A stretch of DNA of 64,000 nt from an uncultured Clostridia bacterium (GCA_947510165.1 CANNSB010000002.1:123840-187839); one strand, 5' to 3'; shown: positions 8,627-17,918, counted from the stretch's first letter. Notes: generated by a model not told the origin, from the sequence alone. Program-made: numbers and translations.

Positions 8627-8774
8627 CATTAGAATCAACTTCATTTTTAAGTATTCCTATATTTTCTTGCTGTATATTTTTTGACATTTCATTTTTAAAA
8701 TTATTTGTATTAATAGCAGGGAAATTTAAGGGAATAACATTTTTATTATATTTTATAATTTTATTTTTTTTCAT
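8619..8774 (-). CDS. Unrecognised 51-residue protein
   Basis: A short gene with strong initiation signals: AAAGGAGA before the ATG at 8774. The product, starting MKKNKIIKYNKNVIPLNFPA, is basic at its N-terminus, polar and Asn/Lys/Glu-rich further on, without Cys or a membrane segment. Its stop lies inside the shared terminator with iscU. It is divergent from ypeB, so it may be a spore-associated small protein, but that rests only on position. I do not recognise a family. Confidence 0.6.
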   Translation of the reverse strand: MKKNKIIKYNKNVIPLNFPAINTNNFKNEMSKNIQQENIGILKNEVDSNEK

Positions 8775-8902
8775 ATATTATCTCCTTTTATAAAAAATTA
8801 TATATTTAATATATCCAATTTTAAAAAAGATATATTTTTATTGATAATATAACATTATTTGGATAATAATAAATATATATAAAATTATAGTCGGAGGAAA
8901 AT

Positions 8903-10252
8903 ATGAATATAAAATTATCAACAAGACACTTTATAAGAATATTATCTTTTGCAATAGCTATCACAGTTATTTTATCTAGTTTTGCAGTTGTAAATCATAT
9001 AAAATTTAAAGATGCAGAGATGAAGGTAGAGTATAGCTATTTAAGATCTATAGATAATTTAGCAGATTATATGACTAGCATAGATAAAATATTAACTAAA
9101 TCGATGTATGTGGGAACACCAGAATTGTTAACAAGTTTGAGTACAAATTTATGGAAATCTTCTAGTAATGCAAAGATGAGTCTTTCACAACTTCCGGTAG
9201 AATTTTTAAATCTATCAGAAGTGTATAAATATTTATCCCAAGTTGGGGAATATGCAATATATATATCAAAAAAAGGAACAGATGGATTAGAAATATCAGA
9301 AGAAGAAAGACTTAATATGAAAAGTTTAGCAGAATTGAGTAGGTCGTTAATGGATCAGATTATGATCTTACAGGATGGAATATATACAGGAAGTATATCA
9401 ATAGGAGAGGTTAAATCAGATATAGATAAACAAGATGATAATAGAAATTATTCAGGAATATCTGATAATATATCAGATATTCAAGAAAAATTTAGTTCAT
9501 ATCCAAAATTAATATATGATGGACCATATTCGGATCATATAATGGAAAAATCTCCTGAAAAATTGGTTGGTTTGGAAGAAGTTTCAAGGGAGGAAGCAAA
9601 AAATAAAGCTTCGAAAGTTTCTGGAATAGATACAGCAAGTTTACAGGATGATTATGATGAAGAAGGAAAGATGAGCTCATATAGATTTAAAACAAATGAT
9701 TCCAATATATCTATAACAAAGCAGGGTGGGCTTGTTTCCTATATGGTTAAAAACAGAGATATATCTAGTCAAAGTTTGACAAATGAAAATGGATTAAAGG
9801 TATCTGGACAATATTTAAAAAGCTTAGGGATAAATAATATAGTTCCAACATATCATGAAATAAGAAATAATATTATGACGATCAATTATGCTCATGAAAT
9901 AGAGGGAGTAGTATATTACACAGATCTTATAAAGGTTAGTGTTGCTATGGATAGCGGAGAGATTATGGGGTTTGATGCTAGAGGATATATTGTAAACAAC
10001 AAGGTAAGAGAGTTTGCTCCTCCATCTATATCTAAAGAAAAGGCTATAACTGTTATAAGTCCACTCTTAAAAGTAGAAGATATAAAATTAACAGTTATTC
10101 CTACTAATAATATTCAAGAAGAACTCACATATCAGTTGACCTGTAAAACTGAGGATGATAAACCAATTTTAGTTTATATAAATGCATATAGTGGAAAAGA
10201 AGAAGATATTTTAATATTAATAATAACAGAAGAAGGAATTCTTACTGTTTAA
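8903..10252 (+). CDS. ypeB: Spore germination protein YpeB
   Basis: 449 residues. YpeB is a spore inner-membrane-associated protein needed to place and keep stable the cortex-lytic enzyme SleB. Seen here: a short cytosolic N-terminus and one membrane anchor (ILSFAIAITVILSSFAVV, about residues 13-30), a helical central region, the family hallmark LIYDGPYSDHI near residue 203, and C-terminal PepSY-like repeats (EEAKNKASKVSGI; YLKSLGINNIVPTY; KEKAITVISPLL). The Shine-Dalgarno is GGAGG. The sleB gene that usually precedes it is not here; a 51-residue divergent gene occupies that place, so SleB must be elsewhere or replaced. Confidence 0.9.
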   Translation: MNIKLSTRHFIRILSFAIAITVILSSFAVVNHIKFKDAEMKVEYSYLRSIDNLADYMTSIDKILTKSMYVGTPELLTSLSTNLWKSSSNAKMSLSQLPVEFLNLSEVYKYLSQVGEYAIYISKKGTDGLEISEEERLNMKSLAELSRSLMDQIMILQDGIYTGSISIGEVKSDIDKQDDNRNYSGISDNISDIQEKFSSYPKLIYDGPYSDHIMEKSPEKLVGLEEVSREEAKNKASKVSGIDTASLQDDYDEEGKMSSYRFKTNDSNISITKQGGLVSYMVKNRDISSQSLTNENGLKVSGQYLKSLGINNIVPTYHEIRNNIMTINYAHEIEGVVYYTDLIKVSVAMDSGEIMGFDARGYIVNNKVREFAPPSISKEKAITVISPLLKVEDIKLTVIPTNNIQEELTYQLTCKTEDDKPILVYINAYSGKEEDILILIITEEGILTV

Positions 10253-10302
10253 CTAATAAAAAAGAGAAGAGTTTTATGCTCTTCTCTTTTTTATTAGTTA
10301 AA
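10248..10302. terminator. Bidirectional terminator between ypeB and recG
   Basis: 24-bp perfect arms (10248-10271 and 10279-10302) with a 7-base loop, an A-run/T-run structure that includes the stop codons of both convergent genes. Confidence 0.9.
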
Positions 10303-12336
10303 TATATTTATATCAATCGAGTTAAAAAGAAGTTCTGTGGATTTTTTAAGAGAAGAGTGTTTTGGATCTATCAAATAAGGATCTTTTTTTAAAATTTTAT
10401 TGGCAATAACACTGGTCTCCATAAGAGTTGAAGAGTCTTCAATTAGATTAGATATATTTAAAGAGGGAAGACCATGTTGTCTATTCCCTATAAAATCCCC
10501 AGGACCACGAAGTCTAAGATCTTCTTCTGATATTTTAAAACCATCTATATTTTCTTTTAAAGTTTTAAGCCGCGTTAAAGAGTCTTTGTTTTTAGAGTCG
10601 GATAATAATATACAATAGCTTTGTATATCTCCTCGACCAACCCTGCCTCTAAGCTGATGAAGTTGTGAAAGTCCAAATCTTTCAGCATTTTCAATTATAA
10701 TAATAGTGGCGTTAGGAATGTCTATACCAACTTCTATTACAGTTGTAGCTATTAAAATATGTATTTTATTTTGTTTAAAATCTTGCATAATTTCATCTTT
10801 TTCTAAAGAATGTAATTTCCCGTGGATAGTTTTAATCTTATAATTTTTAAAATAATCTTTAGATAAACTATCATACATATCATCTATATTTGTTGTATTT
10901 GTTTGATTTTCTTGAATAGAAGGACAAACAATATAGACTTGCTGACCCTCATCCATTTTTTCTTTAACAAAATTATACATTCTTTTTTTCTTTTTAGAAG
11001 ATATTAAAAAAGTTTGTGTTTGTTTTCTATTAGATGGCATTGTTTTTATTAGGGATATGTCTAAATCTGTATATAAAGTTAGAGCAAGGGTTCGTGGAAT
11101 AGGAGTGGCAGACATTATAATTGTATGAGGATTAAATCCTTTAGATATAAGTTTTGCCCTTTGAGAAACACCAAATCTATGTTGTTCATCAGTTATAACC
11201 AATCCAAGATTTTTAAAATATATATCAGATTGAATTATTGCATGGGTACCTATAACTATGTCATAACAACCAACAGAAATTTGGTCTTTAAGACGTTGTT
11301 TTTCTTTTTTTTTGATTGAGCTAGTTAGGATAGCAATAGATATTCCAAAAGGTTTAAAAAAATTTGAAAATGTTTTAAAATGTTGTTCTGCCAAAATTTC
11401 TGTAGGAACCATTATGGCTGTTTGATATCTATTTTTTGACATTATATAAGATATAGCAGCCGCCACTAAAGTTTTCCCAGAACCAACATCCCCCTGAATC
11501 ATTCGGTTCATAACATTATTTGAAAGCATATCTGATATACAATCTTCTATAGATTTTTCTTGGTCTTGTGTAGGAAAAAAAGGAAGAGATTTTATAAAAG
11601 GAGAAATATCATGATCTTGTATACTAATTGATGATTTTATTTTTTTATTTATTTTTATAGAATTTATACCAAGTTGTAGAATAAATAATTCTTCAAATAT
11701 TAATCTTTTTTTTGCTTTTTCTAATAAAGTTGAATGTATAGGTAGATGTATATTAGTTATAGCATCTAACTTAGATATAAGATTATATTTTTTTATAATG
11801 TAATCAGGAAGATTTTCTATATCTATATTATTTTCTGATATGTATTCTAAAATAGATTTTATATTATTAAGTATAATATTATTTGTTAATCCTTTTGTTA
11901 ATTTATATCTAGGACTTAGTATATTTTCTTGTGAAGTTGGTATAAAATATGGGGAAGTGATAGAAACTTTTGTTCCTATACGAGAGAATTTGCCGTAAAT
12001 ATAATATTCATTATTTAGTTCTAACTTTTTAGCAGAGAATTTATTATTAAATATATTTATATACAAAAAATCAGCCCCATCGGTTCCGACAAGGCTAAAA
12101 ATAGTTGTTTTGGAATAATATTTAGGGGATAATATTTTTATAATTAAAACTTTTACACATCCCTCAAAATTCTCAGTAATATTAGATATTTTTATACAAT
12201 TTTGATAGTCTATATATGATATGGGAAAAAAATGGATAAGAGAAAAAATATTTGTTATTCCTAATTTGTTATATAGCTGTTTTCTTTTATCACCAATTCC
12301 TGATAAACTTTCTATTAAATTATTTAAGTAGTCCAT
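10294..12336 (-). CDS. recG: ATP-dependent DNA helicase RecG
   Basis: 680 residues, the normal size. RecG reverses stalled replication forks and processes branched recombination intermediates. Visible: N-terminal wedge domain opening (LSGIGDKRKQLYNKLGI), Walker A GDVGSGKTLVAA, motif II as DEQH in ITDEQHRFGVSQR, motif III SATPIPRTLA, IATTVIEVGIDIPNAT and the QLRGRVGRGD block. It is 10 bases downstream of fakA on the same strand, the usual Firmicutes arrangement. No convincing Shine-Dalgarno precedes the ATG, so translation may be coupled to fakA. Confidence 0.95.
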   Translation of the reverse strand: MDYLNNLIESLSGIGDKRKQLYNKLGITNIFSLIHFFPISYIDYQNCIKISNITENFEGCVKVLIIKILSPKYYSKTTIFSLVGTDGADFLYINIFNNKFSAKKLELNNEYYIYGKFSRIGTKVSITSPYFIPTSQENILSPRYKLTKGLTNNIILNNIKSILEYISENNIDIENLPDYIIKKYNLISKLDAITNIHLPIHSTLLEKAKKRLIFEELFILQLGINSIKINKKIKSSISIQDHDISPFIKSLPFFPTQDQEKSIEDCISDMLSNNVMNRMIQGDVGSGKTLVAAAISYIMSKNRYQTAIMVPTEILAEQHFKTFSNFFKPFGISIAILTSSIKKKEKQRLKDQISVGCYDIVIGTHAIIQSDIYFKNLGLVITDEQHRFGVSQRAKLISKGFNPHTIIMSATPIPRTLALTLYTDLDISLIKTMPSNRKQTQTFLISSKKKKRMYNFVKEKMDEGQQVYIVCPSIQENQTNTTNIDDMYDSLSKDYFKNYKIKTIHGKLHSLEKDEIMQDFKQNKIHILIATTVIEVGIDIPNATIIIIENAERFGLSQLHQLRGRVGRGDIQSYCILLSDSKNKDSLTRLKTLKENIDGFKISEEDLRLRGPGDFIGNRQHGLPSLNISNLIEDSSTLMETSVIANKILKKDPYLIDPKHSSLKKSTELLFNSIDINIFN

Positions 12337-12346
12337 AAAAATTAGA

Positions 12347-13993
12347 TTATTCTACAGATACTATATAATAGTATACAGGTTGACCACCATTTATTAGTGT
12401 AATTTCTATGTTTGATGAAAATTTTGATTCTACATTAGAAAAAATTGTTTCTGCTTGTGCGGTGGATATATCAGATCCATATATAATTGTGATATATGAT
12501 GAATCACGGGTTATCATATTTTTAATAAGCTTTATAAGTGCTTTAGAAACATCTTTTTCAACAAATGCAAGTTTTCCATCCTGCATTGCAAGAATTTCGT
12601 TATTTTTTATATTATGCCCATCAAAGTTAGAATCTTTTTCAGCAAATGTGATCTGTCCAGTAGAGATATTTTCAAATGATTTTGTCATATATAAAGTGTT
12701 TTCAGAAAATGATATTTCAGAATTAAAGGTAAGCATAGCAGAAATACCGTGAGGTATATTTTTTGATTGTAAAACACAAACATTTCTATCAGCAAGTTTT
12801 GCGGCTTGTTCTGCTGCCATAAATATATTTTTGTTGTTAGGAAGAACAAATACATTTTGAGCAGGTGTAGAAAGTATAGCGTTTAGTATATCATCTGTAG
12901 AAGGGTTCATAGTTTGTCCGCCGTAGACAATTGTGTCTACGCTAAGGTCTTTAAATATATTTTCGATCCCTCTACCAGAACAGATGGAAACAAAGCCGTA
13001 TTCATTTATAGGAGGTGTAGGAGTATAGACTATATCTTTTATACTATCTTGTTTTGTTTTTATTATTTTTTTATATTGCTCTCTCATATTTTCTATTTTT
13101 ATATCTGTTAAATATCCATATTTTAAAGATTTTTGTAGAGCTTTTCCAGGGTTATCTGTGTGGAGGTGAATTTTTATAAATAATGTATCAGGAACGACAA
13201 CAACACTATCTCCTATTAGATCTAAATATGTTTTAAGAGTGGATATATCTAAATTTTTATTGGTGTCATCTTTATTTATTAAAAATTCTGTACAATAGCT
13301 AAAGTTTATAACCTCTTCTAAACTCTCTATATCTACTATATTTGAGTATGACGATGCTTCTGTAGTTGGGTTTTTATTTATTATATTTTGTGTTTTTATA
13401 TAATAAACCATACCTTCTAGGATGGATATAAATCCAAAAGCACCAGCATCAACAACATCTGCTTTTTGCAGAACAGGAAGCATTTCTTTTGTTTGATTAA
13501 CAAAAATATGTCCTTGTTCTAATATATCTGATAAAAAATCTGTAATATCTTTATATTTTTTTTCTATTTTTTTTGAATATTCACTAATAAGTCTAATAAC
13601 GGTTAAAATTGTTCCTTCTGTTGGATTTGAAACAGATTTATAAGAATATTCAACAGATTTTTCAAAACATAGTATAATATCCGAAATAGATGCAGTTTCT
13701 TTATTTTTAAGAGCTTCATAAAACCCTTTAAATATCAGTGAAAGAATCACACCAGAGTTACCTCTAGCAGACTTAAGCATTTCTATAGATGCTATTTCTA
13801 GAACATGTCCCACAGAGGGAGAAGAAAGGTTAGACATAGGTAGGATAACCGATAGAGCGGTCATAGACATATTTGTACCTGTGTCACCATCTGGAATAGG
13901 AAAAACGTTTAAATCATTTATTTGATCCTTTTGATTAAATATATTATGTGCTCCAGAAATTATAGAATTTTTAAGAGCTGTTCCGTTTATCAA
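12347..13993 (-). CDS. fakA: DAK2-domain fatty-acid kinase subunit FakA (YloV)
   Basis: 548 residues from TTG at 13993 (start MINGTALKNSI). An ATG at 14008 is in frame but has no ribosome site, whereas GGGGG lies 8 bases before the TTG and the family begins at this point. FakA phosphorylates fatty acids held by a FakB DegV-type protein, feeding exogenous fatty acids into phospholipid synthesis. The N-terminal kinase domain shows LNVFPIPDGDTGTNMSMT, ARGNSGVILS and DAGAFGFISILEG; the C-terminal part (FVSICSGRGIENIFKDL, GGQTMNPSTDDIL, VLPNNKNI) is the DegV-like accessory region. The gene precedes recG; the usual yloU/Asp23 gene upstream is missing. Confidence 0.9.
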   Translation of the reverse strand: MINGTALKNSIISGAHNIFNQKDQINDLNVFPIPDGDTGTNMSMTALSVILPMSNLSSPSVGHVLEIASIEMLKSARGNSGVILSLIFKGFYEALKNKETASISDIILCFEKSVEYSYKSVSNPTEGTILTVIRLISEYSKKIEKKYKDITDFLSDILEQGHIFVNQTKEMLPVLQKADVVDAGAFGFISILEGMVYYIKTQNIINKNPTTEASSYSNIVDIESLEEVINFSYCTEFLINKDDTNKNLDISTLKTYLDLIGDSVVVVPDTLFIKIHLHTDNPGKALQKSLKYGYLTDIKIENMREQYKKIIKTKQDSIKDIVYTPTPPINEYGFVSICSGRGIENIFKDLSVDTIVYGGQTMNPSTDDILNAILSTPAQNVFVLPNNKNIFMAAEQAAKLADRNVCVLQSKNIPHGISAMLTFNSEISFSENTLYMTKSFENISTGQITFAEKDSNFDGHNIKNNEILAMQDGKLAFVEKDVSKALIKLIKNMITRDSSYITIIYGSDISTAQAETIFSNVESKFSSNIEITLINGGQPVYYYIVSVE

Positions 13994-14088
13994 AACAAAA
14001 ACCCCCATTATTATTTATTATTCTACGTTAAAATAGTGTACTATATATATTATCATAAAGAGGATAAATATAATACACTATTTTGTAA

Positions 14089-14856
14089 TTATGAAATATT
14101 CAGTCTTTGTATATTTTTTGCTTTTCCAGTATTTTCATCTACATCTATAATAATACTATTTAGCTCTATATCTGATTCTAAAATTTCAAATCTAACAGGA
14201 AGGTGAAATTTCATTTTTTTTATTATATTTTGTGGATTTATACCTAAAGCAGAATATTTAGAACCAACCATACCAATATCAGATATGTAGGCTGTTCCTT
14301 TAGGTAGAATTTTTTCATCTGCTGTTTGAACATGTGTGTGTGTTCCAAAAACACATGAAACTTTTCCGTCTAAATAATGTCCAAAAGCTGCTTTTTCTCC
14401 GGTTGCTTCTGCATGAAAATCTATAATTATAATATTGGTATCTATTTTTTTTAAAATATTATCTATAGTATAAAAAGGACAATTTACATTTTCCATAAAT
14501 GCAGTTCCAAGAATATTTATGACACCAACTTTTATATTTCCAAAATCAATAATAGAAAAACCCTTTCCAGGACAACTTTCAGGATAGTTTGCAGGTCGGA
14601 TAATATTTTGTTGTGTATCTAAAGAGTTATAAATTTCTCTTCTTTTAAAAACATGATTTCCAGTTGTTATGATATCTACACCACTATCAAGGAGATGTTT
14701 CATAGATGAAGGAAGGATTCCATTTCCTACGGATGCATTTTCTCCATTTGCTATAACCATTTTTATATTATGTTTAGATTTTATACCAGGAAGATGATCC
14801 CTTAAAAATTCACACCCTGATTGTGAAACAACATCTCCAATTGCAAGAATTTTCAT
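14089..14856 (-). CDS. ymdB: YmdB-type metallophosphoesterase (TIGR00282)
   Basis: 255 residues, matching the family. In Bacillus subtilis YmdB hydrolyses 2',3'-cyclic nucleotides and influences biofilm and motility programmes. The dinuclear metal site can be traced: D8 in AIGDVVSQSG, E39 and N40 in NGENASVGNG, the TTGNHVFKR motif, DFHAEATGEK and FGTHTHVQTADEK. The ribosome site is AGAGG. It is transcribed leftward between the ATPase gene and fakA with gaps of about 80 bases on both sides. Confidence 0.9.
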   Translation of the reverse strand: MKILAIGDVVSQSGCEFLRDHLPGIKSKHNIKMVIANGENASVGNGILPSSMKHLLDSGVDIITTGNHVFKRREIYNSLDTQQNIIRPANYPESCPGKGFSIIDFGNIKVGVINILGTAFMENVNCPFYTIDNILKKIDTNIIIIDFHAEATGEKAAFGHYLDGKVSCVFGTHTHVQTADEKILPKGTAYISDIGMVGSKYSALGINPQNIIKKMKFHLPVRFEILESDIELNSIIIDVDENTGKAKNIQRLNIS

Positions 14857-14934
14857 TATAAGTCAACCTCTGTTTCTAATTTAACTATAAGTTATATGAT
14901 ATACTATTTTACAATAATATATCCATATTTGCAA

Positions 14935-16050
14935 TTAAATAATAGATAAGTCAAAAGTTCTATTTAAAATATCGTTAGATATCTGGGTTGCCTTTTGTTG
15001 AACTTTTGTAAAATCAATTGCGTTTATATAAAAGTCTTCCATTTTATCATGTATAATTTTTGCAGTTTTTAAAGATGATATAGTTTCTTCTATTAGTGAA
15101 GAGATGGTTTTTCTATTTGATGTTATAATTTTTTTATAATTTTTCAATTTTTCAATATCTGTAAATCGGGTAAAGTTTATACTTCTATAGGGTATAATTG
15201 ATGAAAGATTGTTATATTTGTCTTCTGTCATAAAACCTAGATTTAATGAGGGTATAAATATATGATCTATTTTTTTTATAGGATTTATAGGGGAGTGGCA
15301 GGTGTATATATCAAGATTATTTTTTATTGCATGTTTTCTAATTTCTTTTAATAAAAGGGAACTACAAACTCCTATTTCGTCTTTTATTATATATATATTT
15401 TCTGCTAAATTTTTTGCTGTATTTATATGTGTAACTATTCCTTGTGGGGTTATGGCGGATAATATTCTATTTTTTTCTATAGATAAATTTGTTTTTTTTG
15501 CTTTTCTAAAGTATTTATAAGAAATTGTTTGTGCTAATTTTCTAATTTTTGATAGATTAGTGCATTTTTTTGCAATTTCAATATTATCTGAGTTTAGATT
15601 ATTTATACTAGAAATTAGCTTAGTTGCTCTTATATGATAGTCTTTATTTTCTTTAAATGCTTCTAAAATTTGTTCACTTTGAGATCTTAATTTTTTATTG
15701 TCAAAAAAGTCTAAAAGATTTATTATTGTTTCAAACATACCAGGATATTGGGGTTCCATTGTATGAGGTGGAGTTCCATCTGCTATTGTTATTTTAAATT
15801 TATCAGATATAACCCCATCTAAAGAGGAAGGATCGGAAGAACAAAAGATTCTTTCAATAGAGTTAGATTGTTGAGAAATATCATCAAAAATTTTTTTCAT
15901 CATTGTAGATTTTCCGCTTCCAGGGCCACCTTTTATTATGTAGTTTATCCAATCTTTTTTATAATCTGTTATTTCTGAAAAATAGGACACAAATCCTGTA
16001 TTTGAGCTTACACCTAAAAAAAAGTCTAGATGCTTTGAATGGTTTTCCAT
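14935..16050 (-). CDS. P-loop ATPase of the PRK06851 family
   Basis: 371 residues. The Walker A is clear: KGGPGSGKSTMMKKI near residues 39-53. Further family-like blocks are FCSSDPSSLDGV and DGTPPHTMEPQYPG. The second half is helical with a second nucleotide-binding-like section (IYIIKDEIGVCSSLLL). This conserved uncharacterised family is found largely in spore-forming Firmicutes; the biochemical role is not known to me. A good CGGAGG ribosome site precedes the ATG. It is a separate leftward unit ahead of ymdB. Confidence 0.75.
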   Translation of the reverse strand: MENHSKHLDFFLGVSSNTGFVSYFSEITDYKKDWINYIIKGGPGSGKSTMMKKIFDDISQQSNSIERIFCSSDPSSLDGVISDKFKITIADGTPPHTMEPQYPGMFETIINLLDFFDNKKLRSQSEQILEAFKENKDYHIRATKLISSINNLNSDNIEIAKKCTNLSKIRKLAQTISYKYFRKAKKTNLSIEKNRILSAITPQGIVTHINTAKNLAENIYIIKDEIGVCSSLLLKEIRKHAIKNNLDIYTCHSPINPIKKIDHIFIPSLNLGFMTEDKYNNLSSIIPYRSINFTRFTDIEKLKNYKKIITSNRKTISSLIEETISSLKTAKIIHDKMEDFYINAIDFTKVQQKATQISNDILNRTFDLSII

Positions 16051-16196
16051 TTTGTTACCTCCGAATTATAAATTATGAAAATTAAATATTATATAATATA
16101 TCTATTTAAAATTATATTGGTATATATTATTCATCTTTATTTTATCTTGCTACTATAAGCATTGAAATAAAACATTATTCATCGATATAATTCTTG

Positions 16197-16250
16197 TTGA
16201 CCAATAATACAAAAGTATATTATAATTGTATTAAATTAAAATATACTTTT
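16197..16250 (+). promoter_or_regulatory. Promoter and inverted repeat before pduL
   Basis: TTGACC (16197-16202) and TATAAT (16221-16226) with an 18-base spacer. A perfect inverted repeat, AAAAGTATAT at 16211-16220 and ATATACTTTT at 16241-16250, brackets the -10 box and start site, so a repressor site is likely. Confidence 0.55.
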
Positions 16251-16270
16251 AATATATAGAGGAGTTAATA

Positions 16271-16852
16271 ATGGAAAAAACATTTATTGTAGAAACTTCT
16301 GCGAGACATATACATTTGACAAGAGAGCATGTAGAAATTTTATTTGGCAAAGGATTTTGTTTAACAAATAAAAAAGAACTTTCTCAACCAGGACAGTTTG
16401 CAACAAATGAAAGATTGACTATTGTAGGTAGTAAAGGAGAATTAAAAGGTGTCACTATTTTGGGACCAGAAAGAGGAGATACACAGGTTGAAATTTCTGC
16501 TACAGATGCCCGTAGTATAGGTATAAAAGCACCTATTAGAGAATCTGGGGATGTAGAAGGAAGTGCTGGATGTCGTCTTGTTGGACCAGTTGGTGAGGTT
16601 GAAATATCTCAGGGAGTTATCATTGCAAAGAGACATATTCATCTAAGAAAAAAAGATGCAGAAAATTTTGGCGTTACTGATAAACAGGTTGTTTGGGTTG
16701 AAATAAATACAGATGAAAGAAAAGCTATTTTAGGAGATGTTTTTGTACGCATTTCAGACAAATTTTCTCCAGCTATGCATATAGATACGGATGAGGCAAA
16801 CGCAGTTGGTTTTGGTGGAGATATTTTAGGAAAAATTGTAAAATATAAATAA
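16271..16852 (+). CDS. pduL: Phosphate acyltransferase PduL (phosphotransacetylase)
   Basis: 193 residues made of two PduL domains. The enzyme moves an acetyl or propionyl group between CoA and phosphate; with acetate kinase it gives ATP from acetyl-CoA. Zinc-binding histidine clusters are visible in SARHIHLTREHVE and AKRHIHLRKKDAE; GPERGDTQVEISATDAR and FSPAMHIDTDEANAVG are also conserved. There is no N-terminal encapsulation peptide and no microcompartment gene nearby, so it is probably the housekeeping Pta substitute. It has its own promoter; the next gene is 73 bases downstream. Confidence 0.9.
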   Translation: MEKTFIVETSARHIHLTREHVEILFGKGFCLTNKKELSQPGQFATNERLTIVGSKGELKGVTILGPERGDTQVEISATDARSIGIKAPIRESGDVEGSAGCRLVGPVGEVEISQGVIIAKRHIHLRKKDAENFGVTDKQVVWVEINTDERKAILGDVFVRISDKFSPAMHIDTDEANAVGFGGDILGKIVKYK

Positions 16853-16925
16853 ATGATAAATAATTTTAAATTATATTTTATTTGTGATATAATATAACTT
16901 AAAGTGTAGAATGGAGATGATATAT

Positions 16926-17216
16926 ATGTCTAATAATAGTATGGGATTTTTATATTATAAAGGGAAACCTTTAGTTAAATCAGGGGACACAATTTACTAT
17001 GGTGATATGAGAGATAAATATGTTGTTATGTTAAATATTTTAACTAAGGTGGATGTGGATAGAGAAAAAGTTTTTGGAAATATAAAAATTCAACTTATGA
17101 GCACGGATATTTCGTCAAATCCAAGTGATATTATTATCAAAAAATCAGAAAAAGAAGGGATATATGTATCATTAGATTTAGCTTCTGTTTGGTTGGAGAG
17201 AGCATTATCAGAATAA
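16926..17216 (+). CDS. Small conserved hypothetical protein (96 residues)
   Basis: Start at ATG 16926 because GGAG at 16913-16916 is 9 bases upstream; an ATG at 16911 has no ribosome site. The product starts MSNNSMGFLYYKGKPLVKSGDTIYYGD and ends with DLASVWLERALSE. It is soluble, without Cys, and looks like a small beta-rich cytosolic protein. I know no function. It follows pduL and ends at its own terminator, so it may be read from the pduL promoter or from a weak TATAAT near 16889. Confidence 0.65.
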   Translation: MSNNSMGFLYYKGKPLVKSGDTIYYGDMRDKYVVMLNILTKVDVDREKVFGNIKIQLMSTDISSNPSDIIIKKSEKEGIYVSLDLASVWLERALSE

Positions 17217-17234
17217 AAAATTATGCCTAATATA

Positions 17235-17268
17235 TAAAGAGTTCTTTTGTAAAAAAGAGCTTTTTTTT
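17235..17268 (+). terminator. Terminator after the 96-residue protein gene
   Basis: Hairpin AAAGAGTTCTTTT / AAAAGAGCTTTTT with two G-U pairs, followed by eight T. Confidence 0.75.
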
Positions 17269-17443
17269 ATTTATTAAGATATAGCACAGTTTGTAATTTA
17301 TATTAATATTATGAAATGTAATCAATTTTTGGTAAGCTCCCTAAATAAAAAAAATTTATTGATTAAAATGATAGTTTTTGGATAAAAATAAAGACATAGA
17401 AATCTAAATAATTTTTAAATAAATTAGATAGGGAGTGTCGAGA

Positions 17444-17803
17444 GTGTCTATAAAAAGGGGAGAAATATATTATGCAGACCTAAGCCCTGTTATAGGTTGT
17501 GAACAAGGTGGGATTAGACCTGTGTTAATAGTTCAAAATGATGTTGGAAATAAGTATAGCCCTACAGTTATAGCTGCGGCAATAACAAGCCAGAAAGAAA
17601 AATCTAAACTTCCGACCCATATAGAGATCAATGCACAGAATTGTGGTCTTTCTAAAAGCTCGGTTGTTCTTCTAGAACAGGTAAGGACTATAGATAAAAA
17701 GAGGTTAAAAGAAAAAATGGGAGCATTAGATATGATTGCTATGACAAAAGTAGATAATGCTATTTCTGTAAGTTTTGGCCTTGGAAAAGAGTCTGTAGGC
17801 TAA
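17444..17803 (+). CDS. ndoA: MazF/NdoA endoribonuclease toxin
   Basis: 119 residues. The NdoA (EndoA) family cuts single-stranded RNA at short specific sites. [49 protein letters not shown] and [15 protein letters not shown] follow the Bacillus protein closely, with the conserved Arg in GGIRPVL and the Thr in [11 protein letters not shown] region. Start GTG at 17444 is 8 bases after GGGAG; a GTG at 17435 overlaps that box. No MazE/EndoAI antitoxin frame is found in the 227 bases upstream or downstream, unlike the alr-ndoAI-ndoA arrangement of bacilli. The antitoxin may be elsewhere. Confidence 0.9.
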   Translation: MSIKRGEIYYADLSPVIGCEQGGIRPVLIVQNDVGNKYSPTVIAAAITSQKEKSKLPTHIEINAQNCGLSKSSVVLLEQVRTIDKKRLKEKMGALDMIAMTKVDNAISVSFGLGKESVG

Positions 17804-17855
17804 ACTTACAGTACATAGATTCTATAAATTTATTTTTATTGATTTATCTTCCAAT

Positions 17856-17891
17856 ATAATATATTATGTTTTAATAAAGATAATATATTAT
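17856..17891. repeat. Duplicated 12-bp palindrome before coaX
   Basis: ATAATATATTAT, itself a palindrome, occurs at 17856-17867 and 17880-17891, exactly 24 bases apart, just upstream of the coaX ribosome site. In such AT-rich DNA this could be chance. Confidence 0.35.
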
Positions 17892-17918
17892 ATTTTTCTT
17901 AGTATTGAGGAGATATAC

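Noticed and set aside
12408-12752. 114-codon rightward frame inside fakA
   Set aside because: Antisense shadow of a well-conserved enzyme; no ribosome site or family resemblance.
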